A DNA stretch of 34,911 bases, from the NCBI GenBank assembly GCA_012034405.1, contig JAAVLZ010000024.1, positions 1-34,911 on the forward strand, read 5' to 3'. Shown in pieces: positions 17,371 to 26,729 of the stretch (position 1 is the stretch's first letter; each line of letters opens with the position of its first letter). The translations under genes were made by a program, and so were the position numbers. The notes below the pieces were generated by a model. It searched no databases. It saw only the letters and a list, made by a program, of their open reading frames with translations, and was not told where the DNA came from. Origin of the DNA: Oscillospiraceae bacterium HV4-5-C5C (GTDB taxonomy: Bacteria > Bacillota > Clostridia > Saccharofermentanales > Fastidiosipilaceae).

Positions 17371-18141
17371 TTAAGCTTTTTGTTGAGCGGCGTCTTCAGG
17401 CAGACGCTTCACCAGATCGTCAGGCGTGAGATTAGTCAGGCCTTTATCTTTACGATATTGAACGATCCGGTAATAATCCTCAATATAATCTACCTCTCCC
17501 CAAAAACAAGGCTTGATATCTTTCACATAGATATTCTTTTCGCCAATAGCCGAGTAAAGTACGTTCTCCCACCAGACCTGATGTTCCTGCTGATCGATCA
17601 TATCCTCCAGACGTTTTTTAAACCAGGGCTGAATAGCTTGTCTGAGCAGGGCAATGCCAACATACTCACCGGTAATATCCGGCAGTTTTAAGCCCTTGCC
17701 ATGTTTCACCAGACAATCCTGCTCCCATTTGAACAGGTAATCGCCCTCTTCCAATCTGGAGCTGTCTGCCAGCATAAGCGGAACACGTTGATCCTGCAGC
17801 ATGGCATTGAGGATATCTTCATCCCAGTATACATCAGCGTTTCCCAAAATCAGATCCTGCCCGCCAATCTCCTGACGGGCAAACCACAGCGAAGCAATTG
17901 AATTGGTCACATCATAGAATGGATTTTCATAATATGTAACCGGCAATCCAGCCAGAACAGCCTTAATCACTTCCCCGCGGTAGCCTAACACTAGCACAAC
18001 CTCTATGTCATGCGCCAGCAGCATTTCCACCGTATGCCTGATCAGTGCAGTCCCGCCCACATCCAACGTACATTTGGGGTTTGAACCAATATGACGGGAA
18101 ATACGGCTGCCACGACCGGCCGCCATGAGAATTGCTTTCAT
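17371..18141 (-). CDS. LicC/PntC-like nucleotidyltransferase (probable cytidylyltransferase)
   Basis: Nucleotidyltransferase fold enzyme that activates a small phosphorylated compound with an NTP. The 256 residues start with the signature MKAILMAAGRGSRI and NPKCTLDVGG. They then show GNADVYWD with the metal-binding Asp (about residue 100), and WGEVDYIEDYY near the end as a second metal site. This pattern fits LicC-type phosphocholine cytidylyltransferases and the N-terminal domain of PntC, which makes CMP-aminoethylphosphonate. Sugar-nucleotide pyrophosphorylases are the main alternative. The gene lies 20 bases before the LCP gene and 110 bases after an aminotransferase related to the other half of PntC, suggesting the two supply an activated amino headgroup to a surface polymer. 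AGAAGG precedes the ATG. The substrate is not proven. Confidence 0.8.
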   Translation of the reverse strand: MKAILMAAGRGSRISRHIGSNPKCTLDVGGTALIRHTVEMLLAHDIEVVLVLGYRGEVIKAVLAGLPVTYYENPFYDVTNSIASLWFARQEIGGQDLILGNADVYWDEDILNAMLQDQRVPLMLADSSRLEEGDYLFKWEQDCLVKHGKGLKLPDITGEYVGIALLRQAIQPWFKKRLEDMIDQQEHQVWWENVLYSAIGEKNIYVKDIKPCFWGEVDYIEDYYRIVQYRKDKGLTNLTPDDLVKRLPEDAAQQKA

Positions 18142-18251
18142 CTTAAGCCTTCTTTCGTAATAATCATAATGCCAGCGGCCGGCGGCGCGCTGTCTGCCTG
18201 TCAGGCGCTGCGGAAAAGAGCTGCTGTTGCGCGGGACAGAGAGCTGAAGCT

Positions 18252-19319
18252 TCAGGCCAGTCGTTGACTTAAAGCTTGGATCAGGTCGTCATAATCAGTC
18301 TTTTTAAGGTCCCCCATATGGCCGACCCGCAGCAATTTATGAGCGAAGGGCCCGCCATTCGGGGTCACGACCAGGCCGGTATGATCTTTCAAATCCACAA
18401 ACAAATCATAAGCATTCATTGAGCCGGTCAGCAAAGGGGTCAAGGAATTGGACAACGTATAGTCAGGTATCAGGAGGCCGGGCAACTGGCGGATCTGTTG
18501 TCTGAAATATAACGCCAGGCTTTCACGCTGCTTAAGCTCTGATTGGAGGCCCAGCTGATCCAGTTGCTGCAGGCGATACGCCAGCTGCTGCAATACCGAC
18601 AAGGCCGGCGTAAATGGTGTCTGTCCTCGTTTCATATTTTCCAGGGCACGGCTTAAGCTGAGATAAAAGCAGCGGGGAGGCTGATCGGTCAGGCGTTCCG
18701 CAATGATGCGCGGCGACAAGGCCAGAAGGGACAGGCCAGGAGATAAGGCCAGCGCTTTTTGCGAAGCGGTCAAAATCACATCAGCCCCGCAGGCAGTCAT
18801 GTCCAGCGGGTCACATAAAAAGGAACTGACCGCGTCGACAATCAAATATAGGCCCTCATGGCGGCAGAAGCGAGCAGCTGCTTCCATATCATAGCGTTTA
18901 CCCAGCGATGTTTCTGACTGCTGCATTAACAAAGCCGTAAAGCCTGCTTCCTGATACGGCAGTAGCAGTTCCTCGGTCAGATCCGCCGCGAAAGGTAATT
19001 CTAAAGCGACATAAGGAATGTGGTAAAGCTCACACAGCTCAGCAAATCGATGGCCAAAGCTGCCGCCGTCTATGACCAGAGCTTTATCCCTTTCCGGATT
19101 CAAAATACTGGTGACCGCAGCTTCCATAGCCCCGGTACCGGAAGCGGTCATAAAGACTGCTCTGGATTCAGGAGGCGCGTTCAGCAGCCGTAAAAACTGC
19201 GTTTCCATTTGCAGCATTTGCTCAGAAAATTCAGCTGTCCTGAAATAAGGCAGCGGTCTGGCGCCTGCTTCCAATACAGCCGGATCCATCTGGACCGGGC
19301 CGACAGTAAAAAGCTTCAT
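18252..19319 (-). CDS. Class V aminotransferase (2-aminoethylphosphonate-pyruvate or alanine-glyoxylate type)
   Basis: PLP enzyme of aminotransferase fold type I, class V. The 355 residues show LFTVGPVQMDP at the N-terminus, the PLP phosphate-binding TASGTGAMEAAV, VDAVSSFLCDPLDM with the Asp that contacts the PLP ring nitrogen, and the Schiff-base Lys188 in ASQKALAL. The general form fits 2-aminoethylphosphonate-pyruvate transaminases and alanine-glyoxylate or serine-pyruvate aminotransferases; the sequence does not separate them. The neighbouring LicC/PntC-like gene favours a headgroup-forming role. No PEP mutase or phosphonopyruvate decarboxylase is in view. I use the ATG at 19319 (AAAGGAG upstream); the ATG at 19337 lacks a site. 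A TGCTATAAT promoter precedes it, and it probably heads a four-gene transcript. Confidence 0.82.
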   Translation of the reverse strand: MKLFTVGPVQMDPAVLEAGARPLPYFRTAEFSEQMLQMETQFLRLLNAPPESRAVFMTASGTGAMEAAVTSILNPERDKALVIDGGSFGHRFAELCELYHIPYVALELPFAADLTEELLLPYQEAGFTALLMQQSETSLGKRYDMEAAARFCRHEGLYLIVDAVSSFLCDPLDMTACGADVILTASQKALALSPGLSLLALSPRIIAERLTDQPPRCFYLSLSRALENMKRGQTPFTPALSVLQQLAYRLQQLDQLGLQSELKQRESLALYFRQQIRQLPGLLIPDYTLSNSLTPLLTGSMNAYDLFVDLKDHTGLVVTPNGGPFAHKLLRVGHMGDLKKTDYDDLIQALSQRLA

Positions 19320-19348
19320 CCTAATCTCCTTTAGCATTTCTTTCGTCT

Positions 19349-19357
19349 ATTATAGCA
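19349..19357 (-). promoter_or_regulatory. Extended -10 promoter of the aminotransferase cluster
   Basis: Minus strand TGCTATAAT, a perfect extended -10, ending 29 bases before the aminotransferase ATG. There is no good -35, as expected for this promoter type. The region between this site and the murC promoter (19358-19527) shows no gene. Confidence 0.5.
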
Positions 19358-19527
19358 AACTAAGTCCGGCGATATATTAAGATTTCTTAGCCATTCGCAG
19401 CGTTCTCTGCAGCGCGCCGGCCTTCGTCTGGCGGAGTTGAAGGTTTTTCCTGCAGGACTAAATTGCCTTGTTTTCTGCTATCTGGCGAACTCAGAAACAG
19501 CATTTAGCATTTGTTCGCGCTTTTCTA

Positions 19528-19556
19528 TTGGCATTAGGGCTGACATAGCATAAAAT
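19528..19556 (+). promoter_or_regulatory. Predicted sigma-A promoter of murC
   Basis: TTGGCA (19528-19533), 17-base spacer, TAAAAT (19551-19556). The match is 5/6 in both hexamers with ideal spacing, about 70 bases before the murC start. Confidence 0.6.
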
Positions 19557-19627
19557 AAGGGGCGTTATCAAAATAGAGCTTAAATCTTCATTAAAAGATT
19601 CACAAATAAATGAGGCGGACAAAATCC

Positions 19628-21094
19628 ATGTCAATATTTCATCATTCTATCTTATCTGAATTAAAGCCGGACGCCAGCCTGTATTTTGTGGGCATAGGTG
19701 GCATCAGCATGTGTGGTCTGGCTGAGCTGACTAAAGCGCAGGGCTATAACATTTCTGGTTCAGACATGCACGCCAGCGAGCACACCGAGCATCTTCAGCA
19801 TATCGGCATACCGGTTACCATCGGTCAGACCGCGGCTAACATTGATCGGGCACAGCCGGATCTTCTGGTCTATTCAGCAGCGGTTCCCCTGGATAATCCT
19901 GAACTGCTCCGCGCACGGGAACAGAACATACCCTGTGCGGAAAGAGGGGATTTTTTAGGCTGGCTGACGCGGGAATTTAACCGCGTGGTCAACATAGCCG
20001 GAACGCACGGCAAGACTACGACCACCGCCATGACCTCTTTGATTTTGCTTGAAAACGGCTGTGAGCCGACCGTTCATTTGGGCGCGTTATTTGCGCCATT
20101 TGGCGACAGCACAGTGCACCTTGGCAAGGCCAGTGATCTCCTGGTTTCGGAAGCTTGCGAGTATAAGCGGTCATTTCTTCACTTTGTTTCCACAACGGCG
20201 GTCATCCTCAACATTGACGGCGACCATCTGGACTATTTTGGTACGATTGACAATGTCATTCAAGCGTTCGCGGTATTTGCGGATCAGACCAGAGATGATG
20301 GTTGCCTGATTGTCCCCTTTAACGGAGCTCATATACATCTGATGTTGCAGGAATTGCGGGATATCCGGCAGCAGGCCGGGCGGCCAATGCCCCGGGTTTA
20401 CACGTTTGGCGCCCGGTCTCAGGAGGCTCAGGCAGGCCAGCCGGACATTTACTATGATAACCTGACTTATGTTAACGGCCTCCCGCACTATGATGTCATC
20501 AAAGACGGCCAGTTTTTTGCCCATATTGAACTGAATGTGCCTGGTCTGCATAATGTGATGAACAGCCTGGCAGCCATAGCTGCCGCAACCGCTAACGGAG
20601 CGGACGCGGCCATCTGTACTAAGGTTCTGGCCGAATATCAGGGAGCTGAGGGCAGGTTCACCCATAAAGGTACATATAAAGGCGCTGCAGTCATCACCGA
20701 TTACGCCCATCACCCTACCGCTGCCCGGGTCACGCTTGAGGCGGCCGGCAGAATCCCTCACCGTAAGCTTTGGGTCGTGTTTCAGCCTTTGACTTACGGC
20801 CGGGTAAAAGTTCTATTTGATGATTTTGTTTCGGTTTTACAGCCATTAGCGGACGTCAGCCTGGTAGAAATCTATTCCGACCGGGAAAAGGATACGCTGG
20901 GTATGAGTTCTAAGCTTTTAGTTCAAGCTATCAATAAAGCCGGCGGGCATGCTCAGTTTTATGACGGATATGCTGCGGTCCATAAACATTTGAAGTCGGT
21001 CGTTCAGGCGGACGATATGATTCTCTTTCTGGGACCGGAGGATGTCAGGACCTATGGTGACCGCCTGGTAGAGGAACCTGAGGCGAAGGCTTGA
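19628..21094 (+). CDS. murC: UDP-N-acetylmuramate-L-alanine ligase
   Basis: Cytoplasmic Mur ligase adding L-Ala to UDP-MurNAc, the first peptide step of peptidoglycan synthesis. The 488 residues contain the N-terminal UDP-binding Rossmann motif YFVGIGGISMCGL, the ATP-binding loop GTHGKTTT (from residue 125), the EACEYKRSFLHF segment typical of clostridial MurC, NIDGDHLDYFG, and ITDYAHHPTAARVTLE at the start of the C-terminal domain. I use the ATG at 19628 with GAGGCGG upstream; an ATG at 19610 has no ribosome site and adds only six residues. It is monocistronic, with its own promoter and a palindromic terminator shared with ftsH. Confidence 0.95.
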   Translation: MSIFHHSILSELKPDASLYFVGIGGISMCGLAELTKAQGYNISGSDMHASEHTEHLQHIGIPVTIGQTAANIDRAQPDLLVYSAAVPLDNPELLRAREQNIPCAERGDFLGWLTREFNRVVNIAGTHGKTTTTAMTSLILLENGCEPTVHLGALFAPFGDSTVHLGKASDLLVSEACEYKRSFLHFVSTTAVILNIDGDHLDYFGTIDNVIQAFAVFADQTRDDGCLIVPFNGAHIHLMLQELRDIRQQAGRPMPRVYTFGARSQEAQAGQPDIYYDNLTYVNGLPHYDVIKDGQFFAHIELNVPGLHNVMNSLAAIAAATANGADAAICTKVLAEYQGAEGRFTHKGTYKGAAVITDYAHHPTAARVTLEAAGRIPHRKLWVVFQPLTYGRVKVLFDDFVSVLQPLADVSLVEIYSDREKDTLGMSSKLLVQAINKAGGHAQFYDGYAAVHKHLKSVVQADDMILFLGPEDVRTYGDRLVEEPEAKA

Positions 21095-21162
21095 GTCGAG
21101 CCGGACGGTGTCAGAAAACAGGCGCTTGGCAGGATCGCGGTAAGGACTGATATGTTCCCAAT

Positions 21163-21202
21163 ATCAAACAGGCAGCTTGTTTAAACAAGCTGCCTGTTTG
21201 AT
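21163..21202. terminator. Perfect 40-base palindrome, bidirectional terminator between murC and ftsH
   Basis: Two 20-base arms with no mismatch, meeting at GTTTAAAC. The arms end in AAACA/TGTTT, giving a U-rich foot on both strands. It lies in the 130-base convergent gap, so it can end transcripts from both murC and the ftsH operon. Confidence 0.8.
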
Positions 21203-21224
21203 TACTGTCTTAACCCAAGCTATT

Positions 21225-23234
21225 TCAGGAAGCAGGCGAAGGCTGGGGGCCGCCTGAGTTCAGTGATCCCAGCACCTCATCCTTGACAGCGGGTGGTTTG
21301 GGGGTGTGGTCCGTCTCATTGAGTGCCGGCGCCGCCTGGTTGACCTTGCGGTGAATTGCTCTGATCGCTTCATCACGGCCTGCATTGGCCGCATCTGCTG
21401 CCCGCTGTTCCGGAGTGGTGTTTGCTTCATACAGAAGCTCAAATTCCTGGCCTTCGATTTTTTCCTTTTCCAGCAAGACATGGCTCAAGGCTTCCAGCAT
21501 CTTTTGTTTATCTTTAAGGATCCGCAGCACTTCCTTATAAGCTTTATCCAGAATGGATTTAATCTCTTCATCAATGATGCCGGCTAATTCGTCACTATAA
21601 TTTTGCACATGTCCGTAATCACGGCCCAGGAACACTTCGTCTTCATGAGCAAAAACCATATTGCCCATGCGCTCGCTCATACCGTACTTAACCACCATAT
21701 CGCGCGCGATTTCATTACAGCTTTGCAGGTCCGAGCTTGCGCCTGTGCTCACCTCACCAAAAACGATCTCTTCTGCTGCCCGGCCGCCCAGCGCAACCAT
21801 AATCTGAGCCATAAGCTGTTTTTTAGTCATGTAATAGACATCTTCATTGGGCTTATGGGCTGTATAGCCGCCCGCACCGCCGGCCGGTATAATCGAAACC
21901 CGCTCGACCCGGTCGGTCTCAGATACACTGCGCAGGACAATCGCGTGACCGGACTCATGATAAGCAGTCAGGCGCCGTTCTTTTTCATTGATAATCCGGC
22001 TCTTCTTTTCCGGACCCAGCATAACTTTAAATACGGCTTCCGATATATCCTGAGCGATCACCTGGCGTGCCCCGCGTCTGGCCGCCTGCAAAGTCGCTTC
22101 ATTCAGGAGATTAGCCAGATCAGCACCGGTAAAGCCCGGCGTAATTTTAGCAATCTCAGCCAGATCAACATCCGGAGCCAGCGGTTTATTGCGGGCGTGA
22201 ACTTTCAGAATCGCTTCCCGGCCCTTGATATCCGGTCTCATGACGGTGACGCGCCGGTCAAACCGGCCGGGACGCAATAAAGCCGGATCCAGGATATCCT
22301 GACGGTTAGTCGCAGCAATAATGATGACATCCTGGTTGTCGCTGAACCCGTCCATCTCCACCAAAAGCTGATTCAGTGTCTGTTCGCGTTCGTCATGTCC
22401 GCCGCCCATACCAGCGCCGCGCTGACGGCCGACGGCATCTATCTCATCAATGAATACGATAGCGGGAGCGTTCTTTTTGGCAGTCTCAAACAGATCACGC
22501 ACCCGGCTGGCGCCCACGCCGACAAACATTTCAACAAAGTCGGATCCGGAAATTGAAAAAAACGGAACACCGGCTTCACCGGCAACAGCTTTAGCCAGCA
22601 GGGTTTTACCGGTGCCGGGAGGGCCGACCAGCAGAATACCGCGGGGGATCTTGGCGCCTAAATCCGCGTACTTACTTGGATTTTTAAGGAAATCCACGAC
22701 TTCCTGCAATTCATGTTTCTCCTCTTCCGCACCGGCCACATCTTTAAAGGTCACTTTGTTGCTGGACGGATCATTCAAACGGGCACGGCTGCGCCCGAAA
22801 TTCATCGCGCTCTTCCCCTCACCGCTTTGATTCTTGTACATGACCCAGACAAAGAAAGCCATGGATCCTACCATAAGCAGCAGCATGATCGCGTTTAACC
22901 AGACAGATAAGTCTGTCGGTTCCTGATAAGTAAAGGACACACCGCTGTCTTCCAAATGATCCAGCAAAGACTCCATCCAATAGGGTGAAATATTTTGTTG
23001 GATGACAGTCTGTCCGCTGGGCAGTGCATCCTTCAGCTGCAGCTGCACCAACGTGCCTTTTACAACTACACTATCTACCTTGTCATCATCAATATACTGA
23101 ATTAGCGTGGAGTAAGGTATATCAGTTGAGGTTTGACGGGGATTAAAGAAAAGCGCGAACAAAACAATAATGATAAAGACAATAATATAAAATGAAAAGC
23201 CCTTAAATGGACTGCGGCGGTTGTTACTATTCAT
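21225..23234 (-). CDS. ftsH: ATP-dependent zinc metalloprotease FtsH
   Basis: Hexameric membrane-bound AAA+ protease that degrades misfolded membrane proteins and regulators. The 669 residues have a first membrane helix (about 14-32), an extracytoplasmic FtsH_ext domain, a second helix (about 108-130), Walker A GPPGTGKT (204-211), Walker B IVFIDEID, the second region of homology [21 protein letters not shown], and the zinc motif HESGH (426-430). A Pro-rich tail ends the protein. The ATG at 23234 has GAGGAGG upstream and overlaps the hpt end by 8 bases. A longer frame to 23357 lies wholly inside hpt and is rejected. tilS-hpt-ftsH is a conserved Firmicutes order. Confidence 0.97.
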   Translation of the reverse strand: MNSNNRRSPFKGFSFYIIVFIIIVLFALFFNPRQTSTDIPYSTLIQYIDDDKVDSVVVKGTLVQLQLKDALPSGQTVIQQNISPYWMESLLDHLEDSGVSFTYQEPTDLSVWLNAIMLLLMVGSMAFFVWVMYKNQSGEGKSAMNFGRSRARLNDPSSNKVTFKDVAGAEEEKHELQEVVDFLKNPSKYADLGAKIPRGILLVGPPGTGKTLLAKAVAGEAGVPFFSISGSDFVEMFVGVGASRVRDLFETAKKNAPAIVFIDEIDAVGRQRGAGMGGGHDEREQTLNQLLVEMDGFSDNQDVIIIAATNRQDILDPALLRPGRFDRRVTVMRPDIKGREAILKVHARNKPLAPDVDLAEIAKITPGFTGADLANLLNEATLQAARRGARQVIAQDISEAVFKVMLGPEKKSRIINEKERRLTAYHESGHAIVLRSVSETDRVERVSIIPAGGAGGYTAHKPNEDVYYMTKKQLMAQIMVALGGRAAEEIVFGEVSTGASSDLQSCNEIARDMVVKYGMSERMGNMVFAHEDEVFLGRDYGHVQNYSDELAGIIDEEIKSILDKAYKEVLRILKDKQKMLEALSHVLLEKEKIEGQEFELLYEANTTPEQRAADAANAGRDEAIRAIHRKVNQAAPALNETDHTPKPPAVKDEVLGSLNSGGPQPSPAS

Positions 23235-23769
23235 CAGAGTCCTCCTCATCAGCCAGAACACAAAGGTCCGGAAGGTTGCGGTAACTGCGGTTAAAGTCCA
23301 GGCCATAGCCGACCACAAAGCGATCCGGTACCACCTGTCCGCAATAATCCGGCTCAAGGTTCACGGTGCGGCGGGAAGGCTTATCAAAAGCGGTACAGAT
23401 TTTCAGGCTGGCAGGGCCTCTGGTCTGCAGCAGATTTTTCAATTTTAGCAAGGTCAGACCCGTATCAATGATATCCTCCACTACAATTACGTGGCAGCCG
23501 GTAATATCTTCATCCAAATCCTTGTTGATCCGGACGACGCCGCTGGACTTGGTATCATTGCCATAACTGCTGACGGCAATAAAATCGACCTTGACCGGTA
23601 CGGTTATATAACGGACCAGATCAGCCAGAAAAATAAACGCACCTTTCAGCACACCAACAATCAGTATTTCTTTACCGGCATAGTCCCTGGAAATATCACC
23701 GGCCACCCGCCGGCACATCAAATCAATATCTTTTCTGCCAATCAGTACTGACTCAACTACTTTTGCCAT
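23227..23769 (-). CDS. hpt: Hypoxanthine phosphoribosyltransferase
   Basis: Purine salvage enzyme that joins hypoxanthine (and guanine) to PRPP, giving IMP or GMP. The 180 residues show the PRPP-binding motif VVEDIIDTGLTL, the flexible-loop region AVSSYGNDTKSSG, and DRFVVGYGLDFN near the C-terminus with the base-contacting residues. The length is typical. The ATG at 23769 has GGAGAG about 10 bases upstream and is 6 bases from the tilS stop. It consumes PRPP, the product expected from the PRPP-synthetase-like pair elsewhere in the window. Confidence 0.95.
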   Translation of the reverse strand: MAKVVESVLIGRKDIDLMCRRVAGDISRDYAGKEILIVGVLKGAFIFLADLVRYITVPVKVDFIAVSSYGNDTKSSGVVRINKDLDEDITGCHVIVVEDIIDTGLTLLKLKNLLQTRGPASLKICTAFDKPSRRTVNLEPDYCGQVVPDRFVVGYGLDFNRSYRNLPDLCVLADEEDSDE

Positions 23770-23775
23770 TAAACG

Positions 23776-25326
23776 CTATCTCTCCTGATCCTGACTACTC
23801 ATCATCTTATCCGGCAGCTGCCAGCAAAGAACATCCATTAAAGCTCCCGGCTGCCGCCGGTTACGGTAAAGACCCGGAATAAAATCAATCTCCTGATCTT
23901 TTACGATTAAACAAATTTTGTCTCTCAATTCAGGCCAAATTTGTTTTTCCTGCAAGTACTTTTTCAGGCTTTTATGAAAACCCGCGGAGCCATCCCAATA
24001 TAATAACTCATCACCACTGCGGCGAGTTCTGCAGTAGAAGCAGCTCAGCAGCCGGCTTTCCACCAGCCATGTCGAATTATTATATCGAACTCCATCCTGC
24101 ATATCAATTGCATCAGATACTCTGCAGAGCTTAAATGCAGCTTGTTCCAGCGCCTGACTGGCTGCCTGTACCGGCGCGCCAGGTTTCGTCAGCCAGAGCG
24201 TGTGCTTACCATCATTCAGAAAGCCCGAATAATCACTGAGTTCAGCTGACAGCCAGAATCTGCAGGCCGTGCCGCTGACCGCGTATTTTAAGTCCCTGGG
24301 CAGGTTCCGGGAAGAGCCAGCTGCCTGAGGCCGGCTCATCAGGAGTTGATCCAGGCCCAGGATGTCAGCTGCGGTCAGGTCTTTTTGACCGGCGGGCCAC
24401 AGGCCCAGACACTGACGGATCAGCCGCCGTCTGATCGCCACCGGGGCAGTCTGGTAAACCGGAACCTCCAGCAGTACATATAACAATTGAGCGGTGTCAC
24501 CAAAAATCAAGCTGACGGTATGCTCAAACCATACATCAGTCTGCTGCTGCAAAAATGACTGATCAGCCTGGAGTAATTGGGCTGTCGCTGCTATCCGATC
24601 CGTAACTTGCGGGTCAAACATATCCCGCAGCAAGGGAAGCAGGCTGTGCCGGATCCGATTGCGCCGGTAGGACCAATCCTGGTTGCTCAGGTCCTCCCGA
24701 TAGGTTAAGCGTCTGGCCCGGGCGTAAAGCGCCAGCTCTTGCCGGCTGATACCAAGGAGCGGGCGGAGCAAGTGTCTGTCATAATCTGCCGCCGGCATGC
24801 CGCTCAGGCCATCCAGTCCGCAGCCACGGCCTAACTGCAGCAGTAGTGTTTCCGCCTGATCATCCGCATGGTGAGCCGTTACAATCCAATCAGCCCGGAA
24901 ATGTCGTCGGCATTGGAACAAAAACTGATAACGGGCTTCACGGGCGGCATTTTCGCTGTTCAGTTCAGGTCTGTCCGCAGGCCAGCTATCTGCCTGCAGC
25001 GGCAGATTCCGCGCCAGGGCCAGGCCGCGCACAAACTGCTCATCCTGATCACTGTCAGCCCCGCGCATCTTATGATTGTAATGAGCCAGACCAAGACTGA
25101 AATTCAGCTGCGGCGCCAGAGACTGCAGAATATCCAGCAGACAAACTGAATCCAGGCCACCGGATATGGCCAATATCAGGCGGGCGGGAAAGCTGACGTT
25201 CCGGCGTAAAGCTGATGCGACCTGCTGCCGGAGGAGTCGGATCAGCTGATCTTCGGTCAAATGATCTGACTTATTTACGGCGTTTTGACCGCGCTCCGCC
25301 GATCGTCCAGGCTTGACCTGGCTCAT
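23776..25326 (-). CDS. tilS: tRNA(Ile)-lysidine synthetase
   Basis: ATP-dependent enzyme that modifies C34 of tRNA-Ile(CAU) to lysidine so that it reads AUA and is charged with Ile. The N-terminal PP-loop domain carries SGGLDS (55-60). HYNHKMRGADSDQDE and TAHHADDQAETLLLQLGRG follow, then RNRIRHSLLPLL and a C-terminal TilS domain that includes GFHKSLKKYLQEKQI. At 516 residues it is within the range for Firmicutes. The ATG at 25326 overlaps the dnaB stop (ATGA), indicating translational coupling. Confidence 0.95.
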   Translation of the reverse strand: MSQVKPGRSAERGQNAVNKSDHLTEDQLIRLLRQQVASALRRNVSFPARLILAISGGLDSVCLLDILQSLAPQLNFSLGLAHYNHKMRGADSDQDEQFVRGLALARNLPLQADSWPADRPELNSENAAREARYQFLFQCRRHFRADWIVTAHHADDQAETLLLQLGRGCGLDGLSGMPAADYDRHLLRPLLGISRQELALYARARRLTYREDLSNQDWSYRRNRIRHSLLPLLRDMFDPQVTDRIAATAQLLQADQSFLQQQTDVWFEHTVSLIFGDTAQLLYVLLEVPVYQTAPVAIRRRLIRQCLGLWPAGQKDLTAADILGLDQLLMSRPQAAGSSRNLPRDLKYAVSGTACRFWLSAELSDYSGFLNDGKHTLWLTKPGAPVQAASQALEQAAFKLCRVSDAIDMQDGVRYNNSTWLVESRLLSCFYCRTRRSGDELLYWDGSAGFHKSLKKYLQEKQIWPELRDKICLIVKDQEIDFIPGLYRNRRQPGALMDVLCWQLPDKMMSSQDQER

Positions 25327-26729
25327 TCCAGTTCATAGGGAGCATCAAAATCCTGTGCCTGTGCCCCCACATACTCATCCGGCGCTTCCTGACGGCTTAA
25401 ATCCACAAACAGGGTATAACTGGGCATCCAGCCTAGTTTTATTGTTCCAGTCGCGCCGGAGCGGTTTTTAGCTACTACCAGATCAGCTTCTTCTACTTCC
25501 TGCGGCAGGTGATCCTGCACATAATAGTCAGGCCTGAACAAAAACATAACGCTATCCGCATCCTGCTCAATTGAACCGGAGTCCCGCAGATCGGATAACA
25601 CCGGATGCTTATCCTGCCTGGCTTCACAGGCACGGCTCAGCTGGGACAAGGCAATAACCGGCACATCCAGCTCTTTTGCCATCAGCTTTAACGAACGGGA
25701 GATATCGGAAATTTCCTGCTGGCGGTTGTCCCCGCGATTGTTCTGCGAACTCATCAACTGCATATAATCAATCACCACCAGCCCCAGTTGATGCTCAATC
25801 TGGAGCTGCCGGCAGCTGGAGAGCATCGTCAACGGCGTAGTAGCCGCAGTATCATCAATGAATATTTTACTGGCATAAAGCTGGGGTAAGACCTCAGACA
25901 GTTTATCCCAGTCGTCACCTGCCACCTGCCCGGACTTAAGCTTACGTGAATCCACATAGGCTTTTGCGGACAGAAAACGCGAGGCAATCTCCTCCTTGGA
26001 CATTTCCAAAGAAAAAACCGCGCAGGTCAGGCCGCTGTCCAAAGCCGCATGCATGGCAATATTAAGCGCCAGCGCGGATTTTCCCATAGCCGGACGCGCG
26101 GCTAGTATATTTAAGGTACCGCGATTCAAGCCGCCTAACAGCGTATCCAGCGAGGGATATCCGGTTTTTACGGCGCGGCGGCCGGATTTACCCTCAGCCA
26201 ATTCCGCGATTTCATTAACGGCACGGCTCATGATATCACCCAGTGCTTCCAGGCCGGTGACATCATGATTTTCCCGGATTTCATATATTTTTTGCGAAGC
26301 CAGATCCAGCAATTCGTCCGGATCTTCCTGATCCTGATAAGCTAAATCCCGCACAGATTCAACTGCCTGGATCAGCCTCCGGAGGACGGCTTTTTGGCGT
26401 ACGATACCGGCATATTCCCTGGCTCTGGTTATGAACGGCACCGCATTGGGCAGTGCCTCAATGTACTGCCAGCCGCCGGCGCGTTCCAGCTGACCGCTGC
26501 TTTCAAGTGCATCTTTGATGGTCAGCGTGTCTACGGCCCGATTATCCATATAAAGTGTCAGGATTGTTTCATAGATCAGCTGGTGCGAAGGCTCGTAAAA
26601 GTCATCTGTTTTAAGGTAAGACGTTACCACAGCCAAAGCCTGATTATCAATCAGGCAACAGCCTAAAACCGAACGTTCTGCCTCCGCATTACTTGGCGGC
26701 ACTTTTGCAGTTGAACCCAGTGCCGGCAT
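25323..26729 (-). CDS. dnaB: Replicative DNA helicase DnaB
   Basis: Hexameric 5'-3' helicase at the replication fork (called DnaC in Bacillus). The N-terminal DnaB domain begins PPSNAEAERSVLGCCLID. The RecA-like C-terminal domain has Walker A ARPAMGKSALALN (Gly216, Lys217, Ser218), CAVFSLEMS, the Walker B region LGLVVIDYMQLM, and DLRDSGSIEQDAD with the arginine-finger region. At 468 residues it is standard, with no intein. The start codon overlaps the rplI stop by one base (TGATG). rplI-dnaB is a conserved Firmicutes pair. Confidence 0.96.
   Translation of the reverse strand: MPALGSTAKVPPSNAEAERSVLGCCLIDNQALAVVTSYLKTDDFYEPSHQLIYETILTLYMDNRAVDTLTIKDALESSGQLERAGGWQYIEALPNAVPFITRAREYAGIVRQKAVLRRLIQAVESVRDLAYQDQEDPDELLDLASQKIYEIRENHDVTGLEALGDIMSRAVNEIAELAEGKSGRRAVKTGYPSLDTLLGGLNRGTLNILAARPAMGKSALALNIAMHAALDSGLTCAVFSLEMSKEEIASRFLSAKAYVDSRKLKSGQVAGDDWDKLSEVLPQLYASKIFIDDTAATTPLTMLSSCRQLQIEHQLGLVVIDYMQLMSSQNNRGDNRQQEISDISRSLKLMAKELDVPVIALSQLSRACEARQDKHPVLSDLRDSGSIEQDADSVMFLFRPDYYVQDHLPQEVEEADLVVAKNRSGATGTIKLGWMPSYTLFVDLSRQEAPDEYVGAQAQDFDAPYELE

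Noticed and set aside
20171-20761. Open frame of 196 codons on the minus strand inside murC
   Set aside because: Antisense to conserved MurC; no ribosome site, no family resemblance.
21603-22280. Open frame of 225 codons on the plus strand opposite ftsH
   Set aside because: It is the antisense shadow of conserved ftsH sequence, has no ribosome site and no recognisable domain.
23235-23357. N-terminal extension of ftsH
   Set aside because: It lies inside hpt in another frame, and the ATG at 23234 has a perfect ribosome site and matches normal FtsH starts.
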